Positions 23,111-35,252 of a DNA stretch of 64,000 bases are shown here, in pieces. This DNA is from Archilochus colubris (lineage: Eukaryota; Chordata; Aves; Apodiformes; Trochilidae). The notes under the pieces were generated by a model. It searched no databases. It was not told the origin of the DNA and saw only the letters and a list, made by a program, of their open reading frames with translations. Where the stretch lies: contig CM041083.1 of NCBI GenBank assembly GCA_023079485.1, positions 152,414,552 to 152,478,551 of the forward strand. The letters run 5' to 3'. Position 1 is the stretch's first letter; each line of letters begins with the position of its first letter. A program made the position numbers and the translations under genes.

Positions 23111-24998
23111 GGGTGCTTTCAGCAAAAAGTACAGTCATGGCCATCAACTACTCTTTCAAAGAACTTTTCTTTCCAGGCTGAATCCTGTCTTTTTAACAGA
23201 ATTTAGGATAAAAGTGACAGATTTCTTTCAGGGGTCTGTCTATGCCAGGCATAGAATTACTAGAGAATCACCTCTATTTGTTTTAGCTTTGGAAACACAG
23301 AATGGAACATCACCAGAGTACTGATGACAATGAAAGTCATGATTTCGCACACCTGGATTTTACAGGTGTGTGTAGCAAGTGACAAGACTGAACTCTAGGT
23401 AGTGCTACTTGTACTAATCTTAATAATGAAAGAGCAATGAATAAATGTATACAGCTCTGATTCCATAAGAAAAAGTATGAATGAAGTTGCTCGACTCAGA
23501 TTCCAGATACCTGTGTCAGATCTATACCATCAGTTTGTATAAATCATGATTAAAAATATTAATACTGCTCTTGCACCTGGCTTCTGTCTATTATTTGAAC
23601 ACATCTACCAACCAGAATTTGTTACCTCTTTTAAAAATCAAGTCTGAAGCATTTACTTAGTCTCTACTGTTGGAGATAATGTGTAAACATGTACTGAAGA
23701 ACTTTCTTATTTATAAAGAAACAAATAAATAGATTAATTAATTGTGATGCTTCAACGAAGCAGGTTATTAAATATATTATTACTCTTAAAGACCAGTCTT
23801 TGAATATTCAAATACAAAGCTGAAAAATTTTTAATAGTGTTGCATTTTGGATGACTTTGAAAATGAATATTGGATGACCAAAATTAAATTAGTGCCTCAT
23901 AATAACTAGGAATGGCTCATGTTCAAGCCTATTTCATCAAATCAAGTTATTTCTAAGAAACTTTTATTTTCTGCCCTTCAAATATATTTGCCATAATCTA
24001 TCATCAAACATATAGACTACCAGAAATTACGGATGTAGTTCACTCAGAGAAAAAAACACTCCAGTTTATGCATGGTTTGGGATCTGCTTTCTGGATTTTA
24101 GTAGTCACAAAATTCATAGATTAAGTTATCTGAGTAGACATACTACACAGAATCTCAGGTCTCTGGATGTGTGATTGAGTGACAGGGAAATAAAGACAGC
24201 AATTCATTAGCACTTTCTTACTCTTAAAAGGCTTTGTGACCACTGATAATCATGTCATGTTTGCTGGATTTCTCCTTTGTGTGCATAAAAAGAGATTTGC
24301 ACAGCCTCTTCATTTAGCTGTACTGTCTAATATAACATGTAATTTAATTACTTTGCTTTCTTTCAGCACATATTTCTTTTTCAGTGTGAAAAACTCATAC
24401 TTTTAATTAACTAATTTCCCTGTATTCCAAATATTATATTTAATGCAAGCTACCTTGAAAATGGGGCTTGTCACGTCAAACAAGAAGCCTTCCATTCTTC
24501 ATCTAGAACACTGTATTTATTCAAATACAGTGTTTCATTAAAAAATCAGCAGCTTACTTTACTGGTTTAGCTTGTATTTCAGAAGCATTTTCACCCACTT
24601 ATAACTAATGTGCACTCATACCTGCAAAGCTGGGAGTTGAAGTGCCATCAGCTTTTATTGGGGCTGCCCTCTTTTATCCATTAGATTACCTTAGGGGAAG
24701 CCAGCACTTCGGAGGCAAACTAAATTTCAAGAAAACTTCTGTCATGCAACTTTTTTTGGTAAAAGTCATGTGACTGAGCACCGAGCAGAAGACATACTGG
24801 GCTTGTCATATTTTGTCCATGTTTCGACCAAGTGCTGGGAACTCTGACAACTGCAGGCAGCGCTGTCAGCATTGTTCTACTCAGAGTATAAAGAAAATGT
24901 TTCTGAATTTATTTCTCTTCAACTTCAGCCACTGGATGCTGGATAAACCTGCTTATGGTTTGCTTTTGCAAACTCTATGAATGTAGACATGATATACC
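23111..24998. other. AT-rich unique sequence; possible conserved block at 24.44-24.91 kb
   Basis: No gene is recognised. The interval 24440-24910 is less AT-rich than its neighbours, has few homopolymers and carries a perfect 12-bp hairpin (24507-24534). It ends directly at the pentamer array. A conserved noncoding element is a guess from texture only. Confidence 0.5.
24507..24534. repeat. Perfect 12-bp hairpin, 4-nt loop
   Basis: AACACTGTATTT (24507-24518) and AAATACAGTGTT (24523-24534) are exact reverse complements around the loop attc. A G-T wobble could add one outer pair. It is too short for a microRNA precursor by itself and has no T run after it on the + strand that would suggest a Pol III terminator. 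Confidence 0.85.
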
Positions 24999-25335
24999 TT
25001 TCCCTTCCCCTTCTCCCTTCCCTTCCCTTCCCTTCCCTTCCCTTCCCTTCCCTTCCCTTCCCTTCCCTTCCCTTCCCTTCCCTTCCCTTCCCTTCCCTTC
25101 CATTCCCTTCCATTTCCTTCCCCTTCCCCTTCCCCCTTCCATTTCCTTCCATTTCCTTCCCCTTCCCCTTCCACCTTCCCTTCCCTTCCATTTCCTTCCC
25201 TTCCTTTCCTTTCCCTTTTCCCTTCCCTTTACCCTTCCCTTCCTTTCCCTTCTCCCTTCCCTTCCCTTTCCTTCTCTTCCCTTTTCTCCTCCCTTTTCCC
25301 TTCCCTTTTCCCTTCCCTTTTCCCTCCCTTTCATC
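24999..25335. repeat. CCCTT pentamer array with degenerate right half
   Basis: About 17 uninterrupted CCCTT units occupy 25015-25100. From there to about 25335 the tract stays purely pyrimidine-rich but degenerates into CCTTT, CCCCTT and CCATTT variants, including a duplicated block near 25111-25139 and 25150-25178. The long open frames on both strands (PFPSL or EGKGR type repeats) are products of the repeat and not genes. Confidence 0.95.
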
Positions 25336-28023
25336 TTCCACTGTTGCTGGTGAGGTAAGCAGCACAGTAAATTGTTACAAGCCTTAAAGTTTATTCTGGT
25401 AGAGGTCTTATTTTACCTGAAAATTCTTACTTTTGAAGATGTCAATACCTTGGTTTTACAGTAGGACTGATAAAACTATAAAATCCCTTTGAAGTGAAAA
25501 TAGCCAAAAATTAAAGCTGTTCTGTTTAACCCACTTTTTATAAAACATTTCAAGATACAAAATGGCTTAAAAGCAGACATTTTGTCAGGATCCATGAGCT
25601 TCAGAAAAGCTGAACACCAGCTCTCTAGCACATTTCTAATTAAATATGCAATTAAAAAGCTTTCAGTGGCCCCTAAGGCTTCCCAAGCCTAGTTAATAGA
25701 AAACTTCTCTTCTGACTTTAACAAGCAAGATAAAACTTTTTTTAAAAATTATACACTGTTAAATAAAATGCCTTTCTACTTTGTTTCCTCACTGTGTTCT
25801 AAGGATTTATTGCAAGCTGGAACAAGCAGCTCAGGATTTTAAAGGAAAAACAATTAAAATAATGATCACTAATTTTTTTTTCCCCCCAGAAAGTTATATA
25901 ATGCAAACTATCTATTAGGTGAAGTTGATATTTTTTGAGATGAAGTAATATGAAGGTTTTGTGAAAGAACACCACATATTAATTAATTAATTAATTATTA
26001 GCTATTCTGAAATATTTTAAGGTCTGTATTTTATTATAAGAATTAAAATCAGTTCTTTTCATATAAAGCATTTTTATTTCAGTTGGACTATCCATGTTGT
26101 TCCACCTCTGAGAGTAGAATTTTGACCACAGTAGCCTGAATTTTAGGATATTGGTTTTTTAGGTCTTTTGTCCTCCAAAGGATCTTCTTTCTGGGGGGGT
26201 TGCAGTCTTAGGATTGAAGCATGGATGAAGGATATGCACAAAAATGGCACTTCAACACTTATGATGGATGAAAGTGCAAGGGAGGAATGGATGTGGCCTT
26301 GGTTTCACTCAGAGGTCATAGTGGGGTTGTCTACGGGATAATGATGGAAAGCAAATCCTCTAGAAATGAGCATATGGAAAGTGTTCAGGGGTATAATGAA
26401 AGCACTTTGTGCTGCCAAATAGGCTCTAAAAATTTTTATACAATATTGCTGCTTTTGAATTGTGATGGTGGAATATTTATTATACTAGTATTAATCATAA
26501 TCAAGGCATTTAAGTTTGCTAGCTTGTCATATATTTCATATGTTAAACTCCTCTCTTCACTGTTAAAGCTCCTTTTTCACATGCAATTCCTTTTTTTTGT
26601 TCTTAAAAACAGTAGATATCACTTTAACCCATCACATGTTGGTGGGACATGAAGTTGTGAAACAACACGTATGTAGCTTCTAATTCTTCACCTCATATGT
26701 AAATGACCTTTTACATCTTGCAATAAATGTTTTGTGCTACAGTCAATTTTCTGTCATAAAAGATTTTTTGCAAAAGGTTAGTAGAATGTTACAGTCTTTT
26801 TGATGTAATTTTAATTGATAGAGAAAAAAAGAAAGCTTTACTGACAGATCTGTTTATAAGATTAAGTATTTGAATGTGTTTTTCACTAAAAACCAGTCAC
26901 TTTTGGAACACAACTTGCCAACTGTGTAGAAAACTTTCTATAGTGTTTTAAAACTTCATAGAATAAGTTACACAGGAGACAAATAGATTTGTCATTTATA
27001 TCTTCTCACATCTATATTACTCAAGGCTTCTTTTTTTAGTGTTTTAGCTTTGCTAGGAGCATTTTCTAGCAAGTGATTCATGTCTTCATGTTGCTACATA
27101 ATTTCAGTACCTGAATGTAATATAGACATATGTGATACAGTAATAATTACTTTATTAATACTAAGCAGCAGCTACAGAAATATATATCTTAAAGATAAGT
27201 GCATATTTTCAGTCAGTGATGGATGTGAAAAGGGAACTGGATAAACACATTCAAATAAATCCAACAGAACAAATTTATGATGCCCTAAAGGAAGGATGGC
27301 ATGCCAAGTAAGTGATTTTAAAGATCTAATTCCCTACAGTCTTCTAGAAATACAAATATGTGCTGCACACTATAGCCCTAATCTACAGGGCCTTGTCCAA
27401 AATAAATCCTTCTCCTTTGTGACTGCTCTTAAAAAACAATAAAATATTCAGGTTTCTTTGGCTTTGCACATATAAAAACCTCTCTGTAAGCTAATGGACC
27501 AGCTGCCTGTGATCAGTCTTCTGCAACTGTTAGGGACTTAGACCCTGTTCCTCTCATTTTCAATTTAATTTCAGCTGAGAAAAAACAGAAAATCATAAAT
27601 CAAGTGCTCCCCTCTATGTTCTCACATATAAATGTATATACACACATATTTATCTTGTGACAAGGGAAGACTGTCTCAATGGGTAGCATTCAGTCGGGAC
27701 ACATGGATTACACTTGTTTCCTTTGCTGACTGATCTATTCTGGGTTTTAACCAGGGAGAATTAATAAGTTGGAGTTGAATGAAAGCTTTCAGTTATGCAA
27801 CTTCTCAAATTTCTTAACTAAAGAAGTAAACTCTTGAGGTTGTCTTTCTGTATTGAATATTCATGTTACCAAGTTTAAAATCCAGATTTTAGCAGTATTT
27901 TTTAATATTCCCAGAAATATTTTTGTAGTCAAATAATTTACTAGAACAGTAGTGTCAATAGATGAACTTAGCTGAAGTAGTTTCCTTACAATACTGAACT
28001 CTGAAGATGCAAGGGAGAAGGTT
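25336..28023. other. AT-rich unique sequence with one exon candidate
   Basis: Contains a TTAA array near 25978-25998 and the exon candidate at 27213-27307. The 26287-26652 frame (121 codons) is hydrophobic and unlike any protein I recognise. Nothing else stands out. Confidence 0.5.
27213..27307 (+). other. Candidate coding exon, 95 bp
   Basis: The acceptor is gcatattttcag ending at 27212. The donor is AA|GTAAGT, with GT at 27308-27309, a full match to the consensus. Between them one frame is open for 31 codons plus two bases; the other two frames have stops (TGA at 27217, TAA at 27240). The peptide has balanced, protein-like composition: it starts SVMDVKRELDKHIQINPTEQ and continues with IYDALKEGWHA. 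No family is recognised. It would enter in phase 0 and leave in phase 2. In genomic sequence the frame hits TAA just past the donor. It could still be chance. Confidence 0.33.
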
Positions 28024-28352
28024 ATAGAATCATAGAATTTTCAGGGTTGGAAGGGACTTTAAGACACTCTGGTTCCAACCTGCCATGGGTAGGGACACCT
28101 CCCACTAGATCAGGTTGCTCAGAGCCCTGCCCAGCCTGGCAGGGATGGGGCTTCCACCACCTCTCCGGGCAACCTGTTCCAGTGTCTCACCATCCCCATG
28201 GTGAAGAACTTTTTCCTAACTTCCAATCTAAATCTACTCTCCTCTAATTTGAATCCATTCCCCCTAGTCCTGTCACTACCTGACATCCCAAAAACTCTCC
28301 CACCAGCTTTCTTTTAGGCCCCCTTTCAGATGCTGGAAGGCTACAACAGTGT
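28024..28352 (-). mobile_element. CR1 3' end, antisense
   Basis: The + strand begins with atagaatcatagaattttcagggttggaaggga, in short pieces the reverse complement of a CR1 tail. It continues through cctcccactagatcaggttgctc and gggcaacctgttccagtgtctcac to the late coding region near 28352. The octamer tail (ATTCTATG type on the minus strand) marks the 3' end at 28024. It has no ORF of its own. Confidence 0.93.
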
Positions 28353-28507
28353 CTTTAGCAAAGAAAAAATGACAAAATGCAAGTTCTATAGAGATTGTGA
28401 AAAATGATGAATGGAGAAAATTAAACTGTGAAATGAAGATGCAACAAAGTGGAGAGTAGTGGATGGTACTGTTATTGGAGGTGATAAGTAATTCTTGAAA
28501 AATAAGA

Positions 28508-28867
28508 TTTCAGCATATTCCAGGTATCCTCATTTAAATGTGACCAGTGGGTCAAGGGAGGTGATTCTCTTCCTTTTTTTATCTCCTGTGAGACCCCACC
28601 TAGAGTACTGTATCCAGTTCTGGGGTCCCCAACACAAAAGGCTCATGGAGCTGTTGAAATAAGTCCATAGGTGGGTCACAAAAATAACCAGAGGATAAGA
28701 GCTCCTCTCCTGTGAAGACAGGCTGAGACAGTTGTGGTTATTCACCTGGAGGCTTTCAGCAGACCTCATAGTGGCCTTCCAGTGCCTGAAGGTGGTCCAC
28801 AGCAAAGTTGGGAAGGAAGTTTTTAAAAGAACATGAAGTGGTAGAAGAAGGAGTAATAGTTTTAAGA
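28508..28867 (+). mobile_element. CR1 retrotransposon, left part of a split copy
   Basis: Sense CR1 from the late RT region (tgaccagtgggtcaagggag, ccccacctagagtactgtatcc) to tagttttaaga near 28867, where homology stops in mid-element. The missing continuation reappears at about 29490. The two parts flank about 620 bp of unrelated DNA, which indicates a nested insertion. Confidence 0.88.
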
Positions 28868-29489
28868 TGCTTCACAAGTTAAGGCTGGGCAGGCAATTAA
28901 GTGAATGACAGAATCTCTCTATTAATCCCTCTCCCACAGGGAAAGGAGAGAGAATACAGGACAGACACAGGTTGGAAATTAAACTGTACAGCTTTAATTA
29001 AACAGTAGTGATGAAAAGGAATATACTGAAATGTATACAAATATGTTCAAAAGCAATATCACCTCTTCCAACCCTCTTACCCATACACATATCACTACCA
29101 AGGCTGCAGGGAAAAGTCCCAGGCTGGGCTCTTGGGGTCAGCGAGATGGGATCTGGAAATTCAGATCTGATCAGATTCAGAACTCACACAGATTCAGAAT
29201 ATTTTGTTTGGCCAATTTTGGCCACCAGTCTGGTCCCTTTCTCCCTAAAGGAGGGTTGCAGGTATGACCCCTCTACTCCCTTTCTTTTTCTGGAACATAA
29301 GATGTTCCTCAGAACTGAGCAGTGGCCTTGATCCTGCACACTGGTCTCTGTCCATAGATACAAACATTGAGCATTGTCAGCCCTAGAAGCAGACACCGAC
29401 TGAGAAACTTGCTGGTAATTTCTGAGAGACTTAACTGAAATAAAATCACCAGAAAGAAAATTGGTTCTGTCCTAGCCCAAACGAGGACA
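28868..29489. mobile_element. Insertion inside CR1, LTR-like, unclassified
   Basis: About 620 bp of sequence that is not CR1 lies between the two halves of one CR1 copy. Taken as 28868-29489 it starts TG (tgcttcac) and ends CA (aggaca), as LTRs do, but the flanking bases give no clear target duplication, so the ends are good to about 15 bp. An AATAAA lies at 29439-29444 on the + strand, and an ATTAAA-like signal lies near 28995 on the minus strand, so orientation is uncertain. No coding remnant was seen. A solo LTR is the simplest reading. Confidence 0.5.
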
Positions 29490-29583
29490 AGGTAAAAGAG
29501 AATAGATATAGATTAGACATTAGGAAGAAGTTTTTCAATGTGAAGGTGGTGAAACACTTGAACAGGTTGCCCAGGGAAGTGCA
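29490..29583 (+). mobile_element. CR1 retrotransposon, right part of a split copy
   Basis: Homology resumes with aagagaatagatatagatta and runs through gaggaagaagttt-like sequence to aggttgcccagggaagt near 29580. It then ends without the last part of the 3' UTR. It is collinear with the left part at 28508-28867 with only a small gap or overlap, which supports one CR1 split by the insertion. Confidence 0.85.
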
Positions 29584-32500
29584 GACCCAAAAGGAAGTAC
29601 AGCCTCTTTTAAATATAAAACATGTCAGTATTACTGAGATATCCATGCATGAATGGAACTTGCAGGATGCTGGCAATTAGGATGAGAAAAAAATTACTTA
29701 AAATCTTTTTTAATATGCTTGGAAAGTTTGCTTCATAAATTTTCATAAACTTGCTTTATGCAAGAATAAAAACAGTTGAGGACGATCACTGAAGTACAAT
29801 ACTTTTGGACCAGATCATGCCATTTAGTCATCTTGAGTAGTTCTGTTCCCCAGAAGGTGTCTTGACAATGTCAGTCATACATGTTGTGGCCAACCATAGT
29901 ATAAGCTCAGGCACGAGAATCTAATTTTTTAACTATTAATATATTTTTCAGCTGTATTATAAATAATTATCAGAATGCGCTTTTGTTCTGCAACTGTAGA
30001 TCAAAATAATTACTATATCTTTTCAAGTTATAACCAACACGTATTTTTTTCTTTCTTAATAAATTTGAACCTCTATATTTAGGGAATTTCTTCTGCATGC
30101 AAATATGCTGAAAAAAAAAAAAAAGATGTTTCACTGATATTTTCCCATATTTATTATACAATCTAATGCTCATCAGCAAGAAATAAATCTGAAATTAGCA
30201 TACTGTCAGCAGAAACAAAGGAATGCTACATTTGTGGTAACCCAAGGGATGCTATAATGTATTTTAAAAACGTATGCCAGTCTCTCTAGGTCAAACACAG
30301 AAATAAACAAATCATTGTGTTTTATTAAGCAGTAATATTTATTAGATAACTTCCACAGCTCCACTTAAAAGCCAGACTGTTACTTTTAATGAGTCTGAAG
30401 TTCTAATGCAGAGCAAGGCAAAAATAAACACATGCAGCATTATATTATAGTGAGAATCAAGAAAAAATATTTCAAAGCCTTTTTGTTATGATTAACACCC
30501 TAATTTTACACCTTTTTAAAATTTTTTAGAAGTTTTCAGATGACAGATGACAATTTCCATTAATGCAACAGAGCAAGCTCCAGTTTAGTTTTACATTTAG
30601 ACAGATTTAGCAAGTGACAAAGTTTTTGCTTTTACCTGCACTCATGCAAAGGTAAAAAAAAAAAAAATAATGTTTTGAAAGTATCTGTGTATTTGCGAAG
30701 AATACAACATTAATAATCTTTGTAAATCATCTTAATTTCATGAAATACAAAATCAATATCTTTTTTATTTCATGAATCTGTCTACATTACCCAAATACAG
30801 AAATTTCATAGACTGAGAAAGCTTAAGCAATGCTTTTCAAACTTTAAGGTGAATGATTTTTTTACTTGCAGATAAACTCTTCTTGGCTCTTTTTTAGCAC
30901 CTGGCTTAGCAAAGTCAAGCACGTCTTGCTACTTGCTCATGCAGACTCAAAGTATTTTTGGCAATATTGATATCACAAAAACCTTTCCTCCATAGGAATA
31001 GATTGAATAGATTTAGCCTCCCTTCCTCTGGGAAATGAAGAATAAAACAATTGAGGGAAGACCTGGAACCCTTCTTCATCTCCTCTTTTCATACTGGGAA
31101 AGGAACTAGAGAAAGTTTCTCCCCTGCCCTATCCTATTCCTCCCCCCATCTCTGACTCCCTAAAGCAGGGTGAATTCTTCTTACTGCCTCAATCTGTGTT
31201 TTCAACTTAGTACATCGAGGCCCCACCTTACTTTTTAGGTTGAAACATACATTTAGACTAAGATGAATCTCTAAATAGTGCACTGTTAAAAACCTTCATA
31301 CAGACTTTAGTTCTTTGTGCCTGTTTGAACTTCTGGTATCACCAGGACAAGGGAACATTAAGTGTATTCGAGAAGGTGACAGCTGTGTAACACAACCACT
31401 CTTATTTTGACTGTTTTAGACTTCAGAGGAAAATGTTTGTGATCTCTCACTTTTCTTCCTGTGGAAGTTCTCAGCCTTACTAAGTCTCTGGGTCTTGTTT
31501 AGCAAGTTGTCAAGCACTAAGAAACACAGATTCTCTGTAGTGCTTTAAATAATCTTCTGTTACTGAGTAGCTGAAAATTAGCCTAGCCCATGGATGCAGT
31601 GTAAGATTGCTAAAAAAGCTGGCAACATTAAATAATAAAACAGCCAATAATTATTCAGAGAACTTATATTGTAGTAAATTGACATGTGCTTGAAATCTCA
31701 TAGCAAAGTTACTAAACCTGATTCACACAACTGGAAAAAATCCAATCAGCATCAGCAGCCTGAAACAAAATTTGTCTCCTGTCTTCACAGTCAGTTCAGA
31801 TCAATGAGCTACGGGACAGAAAAAAACCTCATCTCCTTGTGCAGCATATCTTGCCATGTTCATCTTGCTCTGGCTCACTTCCTATTTATCCTTCCCCCAC
31901 TTTGTAAGCCTGAATGATAGCAGAACAGATCATGTTAGCTGCAGCTGGTGTGTGTATGGTGACTGGTGGTGTGCTGGGGAGCTGGACCATCTGCCTTGAA
32001 GCTCACTGTTGGCTTGCAGCTCACAGCTTCCTCCCTGGGAAAAGCCTGAGGGGGTTGGGTACATCCTTGCAGGAGGCCATGTGGAGGCAACCCCAACAGA
32101 GGAGCTTGAAGTTGCTCTCAGATTTCCCAGCAGGGATGTGCTGTGCTGAGCTAACACAACCACCATAGAGACTGCTTGAGCCTTTCCTTAGCTGACAGGA
32201 TGTCTTGTGGTATGCCTGTTGTACATAGCAGATGCTCTTGTGTGTTTCATACTGGGTTTAATTGCCTGGTGTTGTATCATCTTTCGTTTTTGACTGCTGC
32301 CTTCCAGTCTGTAACTTGTACATGATAGTGAAGTCACTCTATCCTATTCCTAGAAGAAAATGGGGAAGACATTAAAGATGAATAGAGAGAGAAGAAAGGA
32401 GGGAGAGAAGATGAGTCAGTCTTAAAGAATGTTTTGGAAATATTCCATGAAATGGACTCCGTGGTAAAACCTTTCATAAATATCTGATGCGATACTGAGA

Positions 32501-35083
32501 AAATCACTCATGTTTTGTCCTTTGCTTTAATGTAGTCAGAGGTACAGTTTTCAAGACAAAGTACAAAAAATTTATTTTCACAAATAGTTTATCTTGACAA
32601 CAGTAATCTTAAATCAGTGAGAGCTAGGGGGACTCTGAACATGTATATTCAAGTCCCAATGAAAAGAAGGGGTCTTAATGACAATGTTCCATTTCCCAGA
32701 AGTATTCCTAACTACTAATTTATTAAGTAAAAGAAAATATTACTGGTCTCCCAGCTTTGTTTTCTGTGAGGTTAGCTATCTCTGAGAAAACCTTTCTTTC
32801 ACCCTAGGTGACATAATGCATAAGATCCTTAGCACTGTATTCCTGTGGTGGCTAGTAAGTGGGCAAGCACTGTCAGTTGTTCTCAAAACACAGTAGTTTG
32901 GTGTAGATACTCCCAAAAAATGTTACCAGTGAAGGTCAGGCACCTCTAGGGTTGAATGGTAACTGAGAAAATGGTTTGGGAATCTTAAGGTATCTCCTTG
33001 CAGTGTGCAGAAACAAGCAAAGGGCAGAAACATTATCTCCAAAAGCAGGGACTTTCTGAGCTCACTCGCCCTGAGAACAAGGAATTCGTGTCTCAAGGTG
33101 GACTGCCCTTTTCAGTATTTTGTAGAGTGCAGCTTTCATCTTTGCATGGCAGTTTATGTCTTTATTTATAAGTTTCAGCCTGGATATGGGGCTGACATAG
33201 GTGCCTTTGTGCTGCCTGTGTGGTTCAGTATAGGCTATGCTAGTGGACATTTACCATCCTGAGCTGTTGTCCTCAAAGACACAGCAGCATTTCTTGCAGT
33301 GAACATTAAACATCCTTTCTACCCAGTCCTTAAACCTTTTAAGGATCTAGGCATCAGATATACAATTAAGAACTATAAAAAGACCCAAGAGGAAATGGGT
33401 ATTTCCTTATTCAGTGCAAGTTTGCATAGTGTGCAAGGATGAATTGCAGCAGGAGGGAAAGGGAATATTAAATCCAGGGCTTCATCTCTGAGCAGTGGCC
33501 ATCATCCTATGCACAGAATAAAGCAAATTTCCTGTGAGAAAAGCAACAGTATGTGACAAGGTCATTGTTACTCATAAAATTTCATCCCAGTAAATTAGAA
33601 TTTAACTTGAGATTAGAATTATGATGGACAAAATAATTTTTTGAAATGTGCACTTCTTGATTTAGTTTACTTCACTGTAAGATACATATAGGCATATAAC
33701 TAACAGCAGCATGTACTGAATAAATAGCCTCATAGTTCACTAAAGACATTTTAGGATGACATAAGATGCTAAGTAGTAGTTTATGTGATTTTATGTGTGT
33801 ATTGTCAACTTTTGCTTTTCTTTATTCTACTTGTTTGTCTCAGAATTTTTTTTAAAAAATAATTTTTAATAGTCAGCTTCTCTCAGCTGCAGAACTGTAT
33901 CTAGTGCATTTACTCATTTTCAGAGCCTTTGGGTATTTGTATAAAGCAAATGAGTAATGGTAAGTACATAAAGAAAGGAAAAAGAAAGTTAGTAAAAAAG
34001 CATTAATTTTTCTACAGCTTGAGCCAGCAGGAGTCTCTCTTGCTCTGTTCTTCGCAGAAGCACACACAATGCTTCAGAAAAAAAGTTTTCTAGATGATAA
34101 AACCCACTAAATTCTAGTACATTTCTTACTGCAGAACTAATTACAACCATTGTAATACTGTTTACATGTATATACGTCCTTATTCAGCATGAAAACGTGG
34201 AACTGCAACACGATGAGTGTTTCTGTATTTTTCTTTTTTATCTCAGCATTTTAGGGAAGTCATCTTGACGCAGGCTACTACATTAGTCATAATCATACCT
34301 GCTGTTACAAGGACAATGTATAGAATGACTGAAGCACCAGCAATTCTTCAGGCTTTAGTCTTTGTTGAAGGTACATAATGTATGTAAGAGAAGATGTTAG
34401 TACTCTATTGATAATAAACTGATATTAGCAAACTTCCAAAATATTCTATCTGCATAGGTAATGACTTTGACTATTTACAGTGAAGCTGAAAAGGAATAAA
34501 ATAAGAAAAGGCACATTATTTTTTTCCCTCCTTTTAGAAAGAAAACATTGGACCAAAAAGTTATGCTTAGTAATAGAAGTGCAGTAAATAGAATTTTCTA
34601 CAGAAATCACATGTAGGTTAAAAAAAGTAGCATTGACATATTGTAGCATTGTAGCATTGTGCTGAGATTTTAAAAGATTTTTAGAAGCACTTGCAAGTTT
34701 GGACACTTTTTAAGAAGGTTATTACTTACATCAACTTTTACGAACGTTTGAAGATGTATAAGTGAATTCTTAGGCACTTATTTACAGGGACTACAGATAA
34801 AAATTCAAAGCTGTGTCATGTGCTTAGGCAGGAGGATTCAGAGTATATGCACACAGCTGATTACCCAAGTTCATTGAAATCCTATTATGCCAGTCTTGAT
34901 TCCTTGGATAGTTAACACTGCAAAAGAGAAGAGTCATAACACTCAGGAAATGTCATGTAGTTAGGGAGAGAGCAGGTGTTCATATTAATGTTGGAATAAG
35001 TAGGAAAGTCAAGAACAACCAGGTTCACAAGCGCCCTTATTCTGGATGTTCATGTCTACTTTTAATGTCATCTCAAAGTTTTC
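29584..35083. other. AT-rich unique sequence, no gene seen
   Basis: No mobile element is recognised in 5.5 kb. Short A runs lie near 30110-30124 and 30653-30667. A C-rich patch lies near 31030-31160 and a local GC-rich patch at 31915-32170 (separate entry). Frames near 33005-33262 and 31684-31917 show no domain. Confidence 0.5.
31915..32170. other. Local GC-rich patch
   Basis: About 255 bp clearly richer in G and C than the DNA around it, with open frames on both strands (84 codons +, 78 codons -). Overlapping open frames on both strands are what high GC alone gives. It may be a decayed mobile element or an exon-like relic. No family was recognised. Confidence 0.4.
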
Positions 35084-35252
35084 AGGGTTGAGGTTTGGGG
35101 TTTTTTTTAGGTTTTGGGTTGTTTTTTTTTGTTTGGGGTTTTTTTGGTGTTTTGTTTGTTTGTTTGTTTTTTGTTTTTGTTTTTTGGTTTTTTTATTTGT
35201 TTTTTTGGTTGGTTGGTTTGGTTTTGGGTGGGAGGGAGGTTGGGGAAGGGAA
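35084..35252 (+). repeat. C-free G/T tract
   Basis: 169 consecutive bases on the + strand contain no C, and most are G or T in GTTT, TTGG and GGGTTTT patterns, ending in a G-rich piece (gggtgggagggaggttgggg). The extreme strand bias is the main feature. The open frames over it encode only Phe/Gly/Val/Leu/Trp runs and are repeat products. Confidence 0.9.

Noticed and set aside
33924..33959. 36-bp microexon with cattttcag and GTAAGT borders
   Set aside because: Two of three frames have stops and it is very short. Such splice-like pairs recur by chance, which also limits trust in the other exon candidates.
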